Origin: Flavobacteriaceae bacterium
Lineage (GTDB): Bacteria > Bacteroidota > Bacteroidia > Flavobacteriales > Flavobacteriaceae
Reading direction: 5' to 3'
Assembly: GCA_014075215.1 (NCBI GenBank)
Contig: CP046177.1
Coordinates: 2,356,501 to 2,420,500, forward strand
Length of the DNA stretch: 64,000 nt
Part shown: positions 8,819 through 17,108 of the stretch, piece by piece
Numbering within the stretch: position 1 is the stretch's first letter
How the letters are laid out: the number at the start of each line of letters is the position of its first letter
Notes under the pieces: model-generated
Databases searched by the model: none
The model's input: only the letters and a program-made list of their open reading frames with translations
What the model was told of the DNA's origin: nothing
Made by a program: the position numbers and the translations under genes

Positions 8819-9790
8819 ATGAATCAATTTTTGAAATTTGAACCTATCTTAAAAACTAAAATTTGGGGCGGTGAAAAACTGAAGACTATTTTTGGTAAAA
8901 CTACAGAGAAAAAAAATATTGGAGAAAGCTGGGAGGTTTCCGGTATGGAAGGGAATGTGTCTGTTGTGACTAATGGTACATTAAAAGGAAAAAGCTTAAA
9001 AGAATTACTCATAAAATATAAGAGTGATCTGGTAGGGAATAGCGTATTTAAAGGCTTTGGAGAAAATTTTCCTCTTTTAATAAAATATATCGACGCTAAA
9101 GAAACACTAAGTATTCAACTACACCCACATGATGAGTTGGCAAAAAAAAGGCATGATTCGTTTGGTAAGACAGAAATGTGGTATGTGATGCAGGCAGATG
9201 AAAAAGCAAATTTAATTGTTGGTTTCAAAAAAGACGTTAGCAAAGAAGAATACCTGAAACATCTGCAAAATAAATCTCTTACGAGTATTTTGAATATAGA
9301 TACCGTACAAAAGGGAGATGCGTATTTTATTCCAACCGGTTGTGTACATGCTATTGGAGCTGGCGTGTTATTGGCAGAGATCCAGCAAACTTCTGATATT
9401 ACCTATCGAATTTATGACTGGGACAGACAGGATGTAAATGGAAATTATAGAGATTTACATACTGAAGAAGCTGTTGAAGCTATAGATTACACCTCAAAAA
9501 AATCCTATAAAACAGTTTATCGGAAAATTGAAAATACACCTTCCGAAATGATCTCATGTTCTTATTTTACAACCAATATGTTGCTTGTCAACGGTCAACT
9601 GACAATCAGCCATTACGATAAAGATTCTTTTGTCATTTATATGTGTATGTCCGGTTCGGCTATTTTTCAAAATAAAAATACTCATGAGAAATTAAAAAAA
9701 GGAGAAACCATTTTAGTACCTAATTGTCTGAAAGAATTTGTCATAAATACTGATACTAAAACCGAGTTGCTAGAAGTATATATCAAATAA
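8819..9790 (+). CDS. manA: Mannose-6-phosphate isomerase, type I
   Basis: A 323-residue zinc enzyme that interconverts fructose 6-phosphate and mannose 6-phosphate and feeds GDP-mannose and surface polysaccharides. The zinc ligands are visible: Gln and His in SIQLHPHDE (near residue 100), Glu in GKTEMWYVM (near 120) and His in FIPTGCVHAIGAG (near 180). Both cupin-like halves are present, and the length fits the short bacterial class. It is followed by an unrelated HAD phosphatase 55 bases later. Type is assigned by motif; confidence is high. Confidence 0.92.
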   Translation: MNQFLKFEPILKTKIWGGEKLKTIFGKTTEKKNIGESWEVSGMEGNVSVVTNGTLKGKSLKELLIKYKSDLVGNSVFKGFGENFPLLIKYIDAKETLSIQLHPHDELAKKRHDSFGKTEMWYVMQADEKANLIVGFKKDVSKEEYLKHLQNKSLTSILNIDTVQKGDAYFIPTGCVHAIGAGVLLAEIQQTSDITYRIYDWDRQDVNGNYRDLHTEEAVEAIDYTSKKSYKTVYRKIENTPSEMISCSYFTTNMLLVNGQLTISHYDKDSFVIYMCMSGSAIFQNKNTHEKLKKGETILVPNCLKEFVINTDTKTELLEVYIK

Positions 9791-9845
9791 AAAAAGTATT
9801 ACAGATATACTCCGAAAACCGTTAGAAAACTTAAAAAAATATAGC

Positions 9846-10538
9846 ATGTATCAAAATAATAAAGTTATTGCATTTGACGCCGATGATACGCTTTGGGTCA
9901 ATGAAACCTATTTTAGAGAGGCCGAAAATGAGTTCGCAAAATTGCTTTCCGCTTTTGAAACCGAAAATAAAATTCATCAGGAACTGTTTAAAACAGAAAT
10001 TAAAAATCTCGAAATATACGGATACGGAGTTAAAGGTTTTGTTTTATCGATGATTGAATGTGCTTTAGAAATTTCAAATTCAAATATTCATCTGCATAGT
10101 ATGGAAAAAATACTTCAGATAGGTAAAGAAATACTGGAGAAACCTGTGGAATTGTTAGATGGAGTAGAAGCGGTATTAAAATCTTTAGCCGGCAATTATA
10201 AATTGATTGTAGCTACAAAAGGAGATTTATTAGACCAAGAACGCAAGTTAGAAAAGTCAGGATTGCTAAATTATTTTCATCATGTTGAAGTGATGAGTGA
10301 AAAAAAAGAAAAAGATTATTTAAAATTGATCAGGCATCTGGATATAGAACCTTCTCAATTCATAATGATAGGAAATTCTCTAAAATCGGATGTATTACCC
10401 TTATTAGTTATTGGAGCACGGGCTATACATGTTCCTTTTCACACCACCTGGGTATATGAAGAAGCTTCCAAGCAAGATACCATGTGTTTAGATTATGATA
10501 CGGTAGACAGTATTACTGAAATACTCCCATTGCTGTAA
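9846..10538 (+). CDS. HAD-superfamily hydrolase
   Basis: A 230-residue phosphatase-like protein. HAD motif I is FDADDTLW near residue 11 (nucleophile Asp plus general acid), motif II is IVATKGD near residue 120, motif III lysines lie around 145-155, and motif IV is MIGNSLKSDVLP near residue 180. A helical cap lies between motifs I and II, so this is a cap type C1 hydrolase of the YjjG/phosphoglycolate phosphatase kind. The substrate cannot be told from sequence. The stop at 10538 is followed within 26 bases by a dispersed repeat that contains an IS1595 element. Confidence 0.85.
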   Translation: MYQNNKVIAFDADDTLWVNETYFREAENEFAKLLSAFETENKIHQELFKTEIKNLEIYGYGVKGFVLSMIECALEISNSNIHLHSMEKILQIGKEILEKPVELLDGVEAVLKSLAGNYKLIVATKGDLLDQERKLEKSGLLNYFHHVEVMSEKKEKDYLKLIRHLDIEPSQFIMIGNSLKSDVLPLLVIGARAIHVPFHTTWVYEEASKQDTMCLDYDTVDSITEILPLL

Positions 10539-10580
10539 AATTTGCGAAACCTTTAAGTAAATAGAACTCATTTAAACTTT

Positions 10581-11540
10581 TAGAGGTCAGTAGATAATTT
10601 CATAACTTGTATGTCAATAAAAATAGGGATTTTATGGAAATTTTCAAGGGTCAAAACCTTTTAGAGTTCGCTGAACGCTTTAAAACAGATGTAGATTGCA
10701 AAGCATATCTAGGTCAAATCAAGTGGAAAGAGGGTTATGTATGTCGTAAATGTGGTAATACCAGTTACCAAGTACGTAAGAACTTTTCAAGAACATGCAA
10801 TAAATGTGGTGATACAGAAAGCCCAACGGCTAACACCATTTTTCACAGAGTGCGATTTGGTGTACGAAAAGCCTTTTTTATCTGTTTTGAAATGGCAACT
10901 ACCACCAAGAGTTTATCAGCTACACAAATGGGTGTACGCTATGGTATTACAGAAAAGACAGCACGATTGTTTATGCTTAAAGTAAGAGAAGCTATGGCTT
11001 CTAGTGAAAATAACCCTATGGATGGTCATGTACAGGTTGATGAATTTGTGTTGGGTGGTTATGAGCAAAACAAGATAGGTCGTAGTTATGATGCTAAGAA
11101 AAAGAAGGCTATTACTGCTGTTGAGTTCACAGACCAGGGCAAAGTAAAGCGTATGTATGCTTTAAACATCAAAGATTTTTCTGCACAATCGTTGCAATAT
11201 ATGTTCATTAAGCATATTGATAGAAAGGCTCAAGTAATCACTCACAAATGGAAAGGCTACAGGCCTATTGCAAAAGCCTATAACATTACCCAGATTGATA
11301 GCGACAAAGGATTAAACTTTAAAGCCTTACATACGATGATTCATCAAATAAAATCATGGATTAGGACAACTTATTCTTGGGTAAGTGAGTTTAATCTAAA
11401 CCGATACTTTAATGAGTTTTGTTTTAGAATTAATCGCTCGCAAAACAAAAACACAATATTCAATAACTTAATAACTAAAATGGTCATGAGTGATAAAATT
11501 TATCAAAGTGAAATTATATGTAACTAACTACTGATCTCTA
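10581..11540 (+). mobile_element. IS1595-family insertion sequence (960 bp)
   Basis: The ends are inverted repeats: left TAGAGGTCAGTAG, right (reverse complement) TAGAGATCAGTAG, with weaker matching extending to about 23 bases. They are flanked by an exact 8-bp target duplication TAAACTTT at 10573-10580 and 11541-11548, the length expected for IS1595. The target is a copy of dispersed repeat family 2, so the pre-insertion sequence can be read from the uninterrupted copy at 20720-20880. One intact transposase is inside. Confidence 0.92.
10634..11527 (+). CDS. IS1595-family transposase
   Basis: A 297-residue transposase. An N-terminal zinc ribbon (CRKCGNTSY, then CNKCGDTESP) precedes the catalytic core (ISXO2-like DDE domain), with acids in VQVDEFVLGGYE (near residue 138) and the later HKWKGYRPI and LNRYFNEFCFRINR regions. 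The start is taken as the ATG at 10634 (MEIFKGQNLLEFAERFK), which is the usual start of this family; a TTG lies 27 bases upstream. The frame is intact, and with perfect ends the element is likely mobile. It is unrelated in detail to the second zinc-ribbon transposase at 59124-60113. Confidence 0.9.
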   Translation: MEIFKGQNLLEFAERFKTDVDCKAYLGQIKWKEGYVCRKCGNTSYQVRKNFSRTCNKCGDTESPTANTIFHRVRFGVRKAFFICFEMATTTKSLSATQMGVRYGITEKTARLFMLKVREAMASSENNPMDGHVQVDEFVLGGYEQNKIGRSYDAKKKKAITAVEFTDQGKVKRMYALNIKDFSAQSLQYMFIKHIDRKAQVITHKWKGYRPIAKAYNITQIDSDKGLNFKALHTMIHQIKSWIRTTYSWVSEFNLNRYFNEFCFRINRSQNKNTIFNNLITKMVMSDKIYQSEIICN

Positions 11541-11927
11541 TAAACTTTTTCAATTTGCTGAAAAATTACTGTTTTCCGCTCTGTTTTTGTCTTTTTTTCC
11601 TTCCGTAGCGCTGCTATGCAACTCAAAAAATCCTTCAACAGCCCTAAAAACTTCTAATTTTCGCTTACATCCAAAAAGTTTAAATGAGTTCATGAAAAAC
11701 GTATGCTATTTTTTTAGTACTTTTATCAATAAAGTAATGTGTGTATAGTTGAGTCAATTCTATAAGGAGTTTAAAGCTTGAAAGTTTTAAGTTAAAGGGA
11801 GTTCCAATGCCTAAATGAAGTTGAGCGTTTTATTTGACTTTTCTAATATACGATACCACATGAATGACATTACTTTATATGAGTATGAAAATTATATTTT
11901 GAATTTATAACTTTAAACCGATGAGTT

Positions 11928-12194
11928 ATGGCAAGTGTAAAGCATTTGAAAAAGAATATCAATCATGTATTGGGTGATATTATTGAAGAGTGTTATATGT
12001 GGGAATTGATGAACCCAAAAGAAAGCACTAAAAAATCCGAAGCTATTATAGATGAAGCCATAGCGGTTTTTGATGAGCTAATAGCGGAGTTGCATATAAA
12101 AAATATAGAAAATAAAAAAGCCCATTATAAATCAGTTAGTTTAACTTTGGAAAAAAAAGCAAAAGATTTAGTTGCGAAAGTAAATGCATTATAG
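11928..12194 (+). CDS. Small conserved flavobacterial helical protein, function unknown
   Basis: An 88-residue, charged, probably all-helical protein (MASVKHLKKNINHVLGDII at the start, then a Glu/Lys-rich middle). It has no signal peptide or membrane segment. I recognise it as resembling a short protein common in Flavobacteriaceae, but no function is known to me. It has its own ATG after about 235 bases (11692-11927) in which nothing else was recognised. A second small conserved protein follows 170 bases downstream on the same strand. Confidence 0.6.
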   Translation: MASVKHLKKNINHVLGDIIEECYMWELMNPKESTKKSEAIIDEAIAVFDELIAELHIKNIENKKAHYKSVSLTLEKKAKDLVAKVNAL

Positions 12195-12364
12195 GGTGCT
12201 TTTAGTAATTCAATAGATTTTGTCTATACTAAATCTTACATAATTTTTATAAAAAAAAGAGAGATAGGTATTTGATTATGAGTGATTAAAAATATTTTAA
12301 ACTCATGATTTATATGCTACATACGAAATCCTTTTCTTTTACGTTATATACTAAAAAAGAACTT

Positions 12365-12562
12365 ATGGCCAGAGCAATGTTTGAATATACTAAAACCATC
12401 CTTAAAAAGGTGAGTTTTAATAAAGAATTGTTTAGTAAAGAGCTGAAAAAAGCATTACAAAGATTATTACCTCATGAAATTAAAGAATTATCCATATGGT
12501 TAAAAGAGTATGTGCTAAATAAACCGGAATTGCGTGTTTGTATAAGCATTATTGATAATTAA
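12365..12562 (+). CDS. Small conserved flavobacterial protein, function unknown
   Basis: About 65 residues starting MARAMFEYTKTILKKVSFN, then a Leu/Lys-rich helical segment with LPHEIKELSIWL. I recall near-identical starts in other Flavobacteriaceae, so the ATG at 12365 was chosen over the one at 12305, whose 20-residue extension looks unrelated. No signal peptide, no domain recognised. It is probably cytosolic. It follows the 88-residue protein on the same strand with a 170-base gap. Confidence 0.55.
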   Translation: MARAMFEYTKTILKKVSFNKELFSKELKKALQRLLPHEIKELSIWLKEYVLNKPELRVCISIIDN

Positions 12563-12740
12563 TAATGCCTTCAGCTTTAGATAAGGGATTAAATGGTTTG
12601 ATTATTCCAAACCAAGTTCCCGTTCTCTAAAAATACTTGTCTGACATACTTTTGTTTGTTTCCTGGTTTTGGACATATCTTTTTGATTAAAAACAGAATG
12701 AGTATTCATTTCTCGGAAATTCTTATTACCTGACTATACT

Positions 12741-13502
12741 ATGAATACCATTAAACTTATTGATAAAGACAATTATACAATACTTCAATTAAACAGAGGA
12801 AAAGTAAATGCTATCAACCATGAAATGGTAGTTGAAATACGGGATGCATTTCAAAAATTTACAGCCGATGATGCCATTAAAGGCGTCATTATCTCAGGAA
12901 TACCTCATTTCTTTTCTGCCGGATTGGATGTCATTGAATTATATTCATATAATGAGAAAAAAATCAAACAGTTTTTCAATGATTTTGGGAGTATGTTTTT
13001 AGATCTCGTTACATTTAAAAAACCACTAATTGCTGCCATTACCGGTTACGCTCCGGCAGGAGGTTGTGTAATTGCTATTACATCTGATTACCGGGTGATG
13101 GCGAAAGGAGAAAAATATACTATTGGGTTAAATGAAGTAGCAGTCAACATTCAGATTTCATCTAATCTGATTCATAGTTATACCTATTGGATAGGAAGCG
13201 GTTTGGCAAACCGTTTTATTTTATCAGGGAAACTGATGACAGTTGATGAGGCTAAAACTTCCGGTTTGGTAAATGAGATAGCGGACTTAGAAAAGGTAGT
13301 ATCAAAAGCCGAATTTCAAATGAAGAGCTACTTATCTTTTGATCAGGAAATTCTGATGAATACCAAGCAAAAATTGCGAAAACCCTGGCTTGATAATCTG
13401 GAAATGAATCCCGCTGAAGATTTATCACAGGCTGTAAAACTATGGTGGAGACCGGAAATTAGGAAAAAGATAAAAGTTTTTATTGATAGTCTAAAGAAGT
13501 AA
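12741..13502 (+). CDS. Enoyl-CoA hydratase/isomerase family protein
   Basis: A 253-residue crotonase-fold protein, likely acting on enoyl-CoA in fatty acid breakdown. The two oxyanion-hole segments are present: HFFSAGLDV (near residue 55) and GYAPAGGCVIA (near residue 105). In the usual catalytic region there is GLNEVAVNIQ (near 130), with one Glu, and the C-terminal helices resemble delta3,delta2-enoyl-CoA isomerases more than hydratases. The reaction is therefore an inference. It stands alone on the forward strand with about 180 bases either side, where no other gene was seen. Confidence 0.8.
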   Translation: MNTIKLIDKDNYTILQLNRGKVNAINHEMVVEIRDAFQKFTADDAIKGVIISGIPHFFSAGLDVIELYSYNEKKIKQFFNDFGSMFLDLVTFKKPLIAAITGYAPAGGCVIAITSDYRVMAKGEKYTIGLNEVAVNIQISSNLIHSYTYWIGSGLANRFILSGKLMTVDEAKTSGLVNEIADLEKVVSKAEFQMKSYLSFDQEILMNTKQKLRKPWLDNLEMNPAEDLSQAVKLWWRPEIRKKIKVFIDSLKK

Positions 13503-13694
13503 TATGCTCTTATGCCTTAATTGAGAAATAAAATGATTACCTCGATCGTATTCCGATACTAGATGTTTTTAAAAGCCTTTACTAAACTTTCTATACTTGT
13601 TGATAATCCGTACATTTGTTTTCATTGAGGAATCAATTTTTTAAAATTGGTCAACCTATATCAGGGACGTGAAACTTGAAACTATATCACACAT

Positions 13695-13991
13695 ATGACT
13701 AAAAGAGAAAATGAATTTTTTTCTGTAAAAGACCTGATGCACTCTTTTATGAAAGAAAATAACCTTTCAAAAGGAATGTCTAAGTTAAAAATAAAAGAAG
13801 CATGGATTAAACTGATGGGACAAGGGGTTGCCTCTTATACTGATTCCATAGAATTACAAAATAAAACCCTTATTGTCAAATTATCTTCTTCGGTCCTAAG
13901 AGGAGAATTGAACTACGGAAAAGAGAAAATTATAAAAATGCTAAATGACGAAGTAGGCGAACAGGTAGTTTATAAACTGATGTTAGTTTGA
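13695..13991 (+). CDS. DUF721/DciA-like protein
   Basis: A 98-residue protein of the DUF721 family, which includes the helicase-loading factor DciA of many bacteria. The pattern KLKIKEAWIKLMGQGVASYT (about 28-48) followed by LIVKLSSSVLRGELNYGKE (about 60-80) is characteristic. It probably acts at replication initiation or another DNA-linked step, but that is from family knowledge. It is convergent with ndk, whose stop lies 13 bases downstream. A TACATTTG box at 13611 could be its -7 element. Confidence 0.7.
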   Translation: MTKRENEFFSVKDLMHSFMKENNLSKGMSKLKIKEAWIKLMGQGVASYTDSIELQNKTLIVKLSSSVLRGELNYGKEKIIKMLNDEVGEQVVYKLMLV

Positions 13992-14004
13992 TAAAAAACG
14001 TATT

Positions 14005-14424
14005 TTAAAATAACTCTCTTCCGGAAAAATGAAAAGTACTTTCAATAGCGGCATTTTCATCGGAATCGGAGCCGTGTATTGCATTTTCTCCTACAGAAGT
14101 TGCATATAACTGTCTGATGGTTCCTTCGGCAGCTTCATCAGGATTCGTAGCACCTATTAAAGTTCTGAAATCTTCTACTGCATTATCTTTTTCCAGAACC
14201 GCTGCTATGATAGGTCCTCTGGTCATAAATTCGATGAACTCACCAAAGAAAGGTCGCTCACTATGTATTGCATAAAAGGTTTCCGCATCATTCTTTGTCA
14301 TTTGCGTTTTTTTCATGCCGACAATTCTAAATCCGGCAGCATTTATTTTTTCTAAAATAGCTCCGGTATACCCGTTTTCCACAGCATCGGGTTTAATCAT
14401 TGTAAATGTTCTGTTTGTTGCCAT
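14005..14424 (-). CDS. ndk: Nucleoside diphosphate kinase
   Basis: A 139-residue enzyme that moves the terminal phosphate between nucleoside triphosphates through a phosphohistidine. The catalytic His is in ENAIHGSDSDENA near residue 116. The N-terminal segment RTFTMIKPDAVENG and ERPFFGEFIEFMTRGP are standard for the family. Length is normal. It is transcribed away from the DHH phosphoesterase, with both promoters in the 76-base gap. In flavobacteria ndk next to a DHH phosphoesterase and gldI is a familiar arrangement. Confidence 0.97.
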   Translation of the reverse strand: MATNRTFTMIKPDAVENGYTGAILEKINAAGFRIVGMKKTQMTKNDAETFYAIHSERPFFGEFIEFMTRGPIIAAVLEKDNAVEDFRTLIGATNPDEAAEGTIRQLYATSVGENAIHGSDSDENAAIESTFHFSGRELF

Positions 14425-14456
14425 TCTGGTTTTTTAGGTGTTTTTACAAAACGCTG

Positions 14457-14464
14457 CAAAAGTA
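14457..14464 (-). promoter_or_regulatory. Candidate -7 promoter box of ndk
   Basis: On the reverse strand this reads TACTTTTG (TAnnTTTG), 32 bases upstream of the ndk start and facing away from the DHH gene. Confidence 0.45.
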
Positions 14465-14486
14465 CATAATTTTTTTAATTATGTTG

Positions 14487-14494
14487 TATCTTTG
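14487..14494 (+). promoter_or_regulatory. Candidate -7 promoter box of the DHH phosphoesterase operon
   Basis: TATCTTTG matches TAnnTTTG only six bases before the ATG at 14501. If used, the transcript would have almost no leader. It is divergent from the ndk box at 14457-14464. Confidence 0.4.
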
Positions 14495-14500
14495 CATCTT

Positions 14501-15529
14501 ATGATTCGAAAGAACTTAGATGTATTAAAAACGTATTTATCATCACCTAAAAATATTGTAATTATAGGACATAGAAACCCTGACGGAGATGCTATGGGTG
14601 CTACGTTGGGATTGTATCATTATTTTAAAAAGAAGGGACATCAGCCTACGGTTGTAGTGCCCAATGAATATCCTGAATTTCTGGACTGGATTCCCGGTTC
14701 TGAAGCTGTCTATAGGTTTGATAGGCAAAATAACCAATCTCAAAGGGCTATTAACCAATCAGAGATTATTTTCCTGTTAGATTTTAATGCATTGCATCGT
14801 GTCGGAAGTGATATGCAGAATACGTTAGAAAAGTACCCTAATAATTTTGCATTGATAGATCACCACCGGCAGCCGGATGATTTTACCTATATGTATTCTG
14901 ATACGGATATGTGCGCTACCTGTCAGATGATATATCATTTTATTGAAATGATGAATGATATTGATTTAATTGATAATGCTATTGCTACGTGTTTATATAC
15001 CGGAATTATGACAGATACCGGATCTTTTAGGTTTAGACAAACTACCAGTACAACGCATAAAATCATCGCTAACCTTATTGATAAAGGTGCTGAAAATGAC
15101 AGGATTCACAGCAATGTATACGATTCGAATTCATACGGACGATTATTATTGCTTGGACAGGCATTAAGTAATTTAAGGGTATATTCTGAATATAAGACGG
15201 CTTTTATTACGCTTACCGATGAAGAAAAGAAAAGATTCGATTTTCAAAAAGGAGATACGGAAGGAATAGTAAATTATGCACTGTCTCTGAAAGGAATTGT
15301 ATTTGGAGCTATTTTTATTGAAGATGTGGAACAAGGTATTATAAAAATATCCTTCAGATCTAAAGGGAGTTTCTCTGTAAATGAGTTTGCAAGAGATCAT
15401 TTTAACGGAGGAGGGCATGACAATGCTGCCGGCGGAAAATTATCCGAACCTCTGGATAAAGTAATAAAAAAATTCCTTGAATTATTACCTGCATATCAAA
15501 AACAATTAAAGAAATCTTATGAGGTATAG
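14501..15529 (+). CDS. DHH-family phosphoesterase (NrnA-like)
   Basis: A 342-residue DHH/DHHA1 protein, likely a nanoRNase that degrades very short RNA and/or pAp or cyclic dinucleotide products. Metal-binding motifs are GHRNPDGDAMG (near residue 25), LDFNALHRV (near 95), ALIDHHRQPDD (near 118) and the C-terminal glycine-rich FNGGGHDNAAGG (near 310). Start MIRKNLDVLKTYL at 14501 is preferred; the frame is open upstream to 14438 but without family-like sequence. Its last 11 bases overlap gldI, indicating a shared operon. Confidence 0.88.
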   Translation: MIRKNLDVLKTYLSSPKNIVIIGHRNPDGDAMGATLGLYHYFKKKGHQPTVVVPNEYPEFLDWIPGSEAVYRFDRQNNQSQRAINQSEIIFLLDFNALHRVGSDMQNTLEKYPNNFALIDHHRQPDDFTYMYSDTDMCATCQMIYHFIEMMNDIDLIDNAIATCLYTGIMTDTGSFRFRQTTSTTHKIIANLIDKGAENDRIHSNVYDSNSYGRLLLLGQALSNLRVYSEYKTAFITLTDEEKKRFDFQKGDTEGIVNYALSLKGIVFGAIFIEDVEQGIIKISFRSKGSFSVNEFARDHFNGGGHDNAAGGKLSEPLDKVIKKFLELLPAYQKQLKKSYEV

Positions 15530-16064
15530 CTTTTTTTTTATGGTTTTTTATATGGCCTTGACTTCTTGTAAAGGACCTCAGGCAAGAAGGCCTGTTACAG
15601 TAAAGACAAGTACTGTTTTAACAAATACGGTGAGGCAAACAAAAATCATCAATGCAGTAGAGGAACAAAAAGTACAGCATTATATCAAGCAGGATTCATT
15701 ACATACTTATTTGGTTTCCGAACATGGTTTTTGGTATACATACGATAAGAAAAAAGATGGCAATTTATATTCACCCGATCCGGATGATGAAGTGCTGATT
15801 TCATATGAAATCAGAGATTTAAATAATGATATTATTTACAGTGAGGAAGAACTCGGAAATAAACTATACAAAGTAGACAAAGAAGAATTTATAACTGCTT
15901 TACAAATAGGAATTAAAATGATGAAAGAAGGAGAAACAGTTACATTTGCAATTCCATCTTATAATGCGTACGGTATTATAGGTGACGGAGACAGAATAGG
16001 GATCAATCAATCCATTATAATTACCGTAACACTATTAAAAATAAATCAAATCAATAAAAAATGA
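15519..16064 (+). CDS. gldI: Gliding motility lipoprotein GldI, FKBP-type peptidyl-prolyl isomerase
   Basis: A 181-residue lipoprotein: signal peptide MRYSFFFMVFYMALTSC with lipobox Cys at 17. A short linker is followed by an FKBP-type domain (about 85-175: DEVLISYEIRDLNND, EEFITALQIGIKMMKEGE, AIPSYNAYG). GldI is required for gliding and the type IX secretion system in Flavobacterium johnsoniae, probably as a periplasmic folding factor. It overlaps the DHH gene by 11 bases and the next PPIase gene by four, so the three are translationally linked. Several FKBP active-site aromatics are replaced, as in other GldI proteins. Confidence 0.88.
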   Translation: MRYSFFFMVFYMALTSCKGPQARRPVTVKTSTVLTNTVRQTKIINAVEEQKVQHYIKQDSLHTYLVSEHGFWYTYDKKKDGNLYSPDPDDEVLISYEIRDLNNDIIYSEEELGNKLYKVDKEEFITALQIGIKMMKEGETVTFAIPSYNAYGIIGDGDRIGINQSIIITVTLLKINQINKK

Positions 16065-17104
16065 AAATTAAATTAGTCAAACTGCTTTTTGTAAGTATTG
16101 TTTTATTAACTACTTGCAAATCCAAATATGATACGTTAGAAGATGGCGTATATGCTGATATAAAAACAAAAAAGGGTTCTATTGTGTTGGAACTATATGC
16201 AAAAGATGTTCCCATGACCGTAGCCAATTTTATTACACTGGCAGAGGGAACAAATTCTAAAGTAACAGATTCATTAAAAGGTAGAAGATATTACGACGGA
16301 CTGAAATTTCACAGGGTTTCTAAAAACTTTGTAATTCAGGGAGGAGATCCCTTGGGAAATGGATTGGGAGGTCCCGGATATAAATTTCATGACGAGTTTC
16401 CTAAGGATTCTACAGGTAATTTATTATACAGACACGATGCCGGAGGGGTTTTATCTATGGCAAATTCCGGGCCGTCTGCCAATGGAAGTCAATTTTTTAT
16501 TACACACAGAGCTGCACCTCATCTGGATGGAGTACATTCTATTTTTGGAAAAGTAGTTACGGGTCAGAATGTTGTAGATAGCATCGTAAAGAACGATACA
16601 ATTACTTCAATTACGATCATACGCAAAGGAAAGGAAGCTAAAAGTTTTGATGCAGCAAGAGTTTTTGATGAAGGAATTGCACAATATGAAGTTTTGGAAA
16701 AAGAAAGATTGGCTAAGGTTGAAGCTGAAAAAGAAGCATTTATAGCTACTACAAATGCACAAAAAGCAAAAGCTGCCAAATTAGCATCCGGTTTACAAAT
16801 ATTTACTTTTGAAAAAGGAACCGGTAAAAAAGTAAAAGAAAATACCAATACTACGATTCATTATACGCTATACCTGTCTGATGGAAAAAAGATCCAATCT
16901 ACAGTAGGACAAACACCGTTTACTTTTAATTTTAGTAAAAGGCCCATGATAGCAGGTTTTAAAGAAGGCCTTTTAAAAATGAAACAAGGAGGTAAGGCAC
17001 GTCTTTTTATTCCATATTACCTCGCTTACGGAGAACGGGGAGGCGGACCTTTTCCACCCAAAGCAGATATTATTTTTGATATAGAGGTTTTAAAAGTAGA
17101 GTAG
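16061..17104 (+). CDS. Lipoprotein peptidyl-prolyl isomerase, cyclophilin plus FKBP
   Basis: A 347-residue protein with lipoprotein signal MKIKLVKLLFVSIVLLTTC. Residues about 30-190 form a cyclophilin (LKFHRVSKNFVIQGGDP with the catalytic Arg; MANSGPSANGSQFFI). A Lys/Glu/Ala linker leads to an FKBP domain (about 245-347; TTIHYTLYLSDGKKI, GGKARLFIPYYLAYG). It is likely a membrane-anchored periplasmic folding helper. Four bases overlap gldI (ATGA), and the PAP2 gene starts five bases after the stop. Its domain plan matches the cytosolic protein at 4387-5319, pointing to an old duplication with different localisation. Confidence 0.87.
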   Translation: MKIKLVKLLFVSIVLLTTCKSKYDTLEDGVYADIKTKKGSIVLELYAKDVPMTVANFITLAEGTNSKVTDSLKGRRYYDGLKFHRVSKNFVIQGGDPLGNGLGGPGYKFHDEFPKDSTGNLLYRHDAGGVLSMANSGPSANGSQFFITHRAAPHLDGVHSIFGKVVTGQNVVDSIVKNDTITSITIIRKGKEAKSFDAARVFDEGIAQYEVLEKERLAKVEAEKEAFIATTNAQKAKAAKLASGLQIFTFEKGTGKKVKENTNTTIHYTLYLSDGKKIQSTVGQTPFTFNFSKRPMIAGFKEGLLKMKQGGKARLFIPYYLAYGERGGGPFPPKADIIFDIEVLKVE

Positions 17105-17108
17105 TAGT

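Larger units (their letters stand above)
10564..11691. repeat. 160-bp inverted-repeat element (family 2), split by an IS1595 element
   Basis: The outer parts, 10564-10580 and 11541-11691, together form a copy of the element seen whole at 20720-20880. Its ends are inverted repeats beginning GAACTCATTTAAACTTTT. The interior carries a segment around TTCCGTAGCGCTGCTATGC shared with the other copy. The IS1595 element landed 17 bases inside it and duplicated TAAACTTT. Removing the IS and one duplication restores a repeat of about 160 bases. It contains no ORF, and a shortened relative lies at 63739-63812. Probably a non-autonomous (MITE-like) element. Confidence 0.85.
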
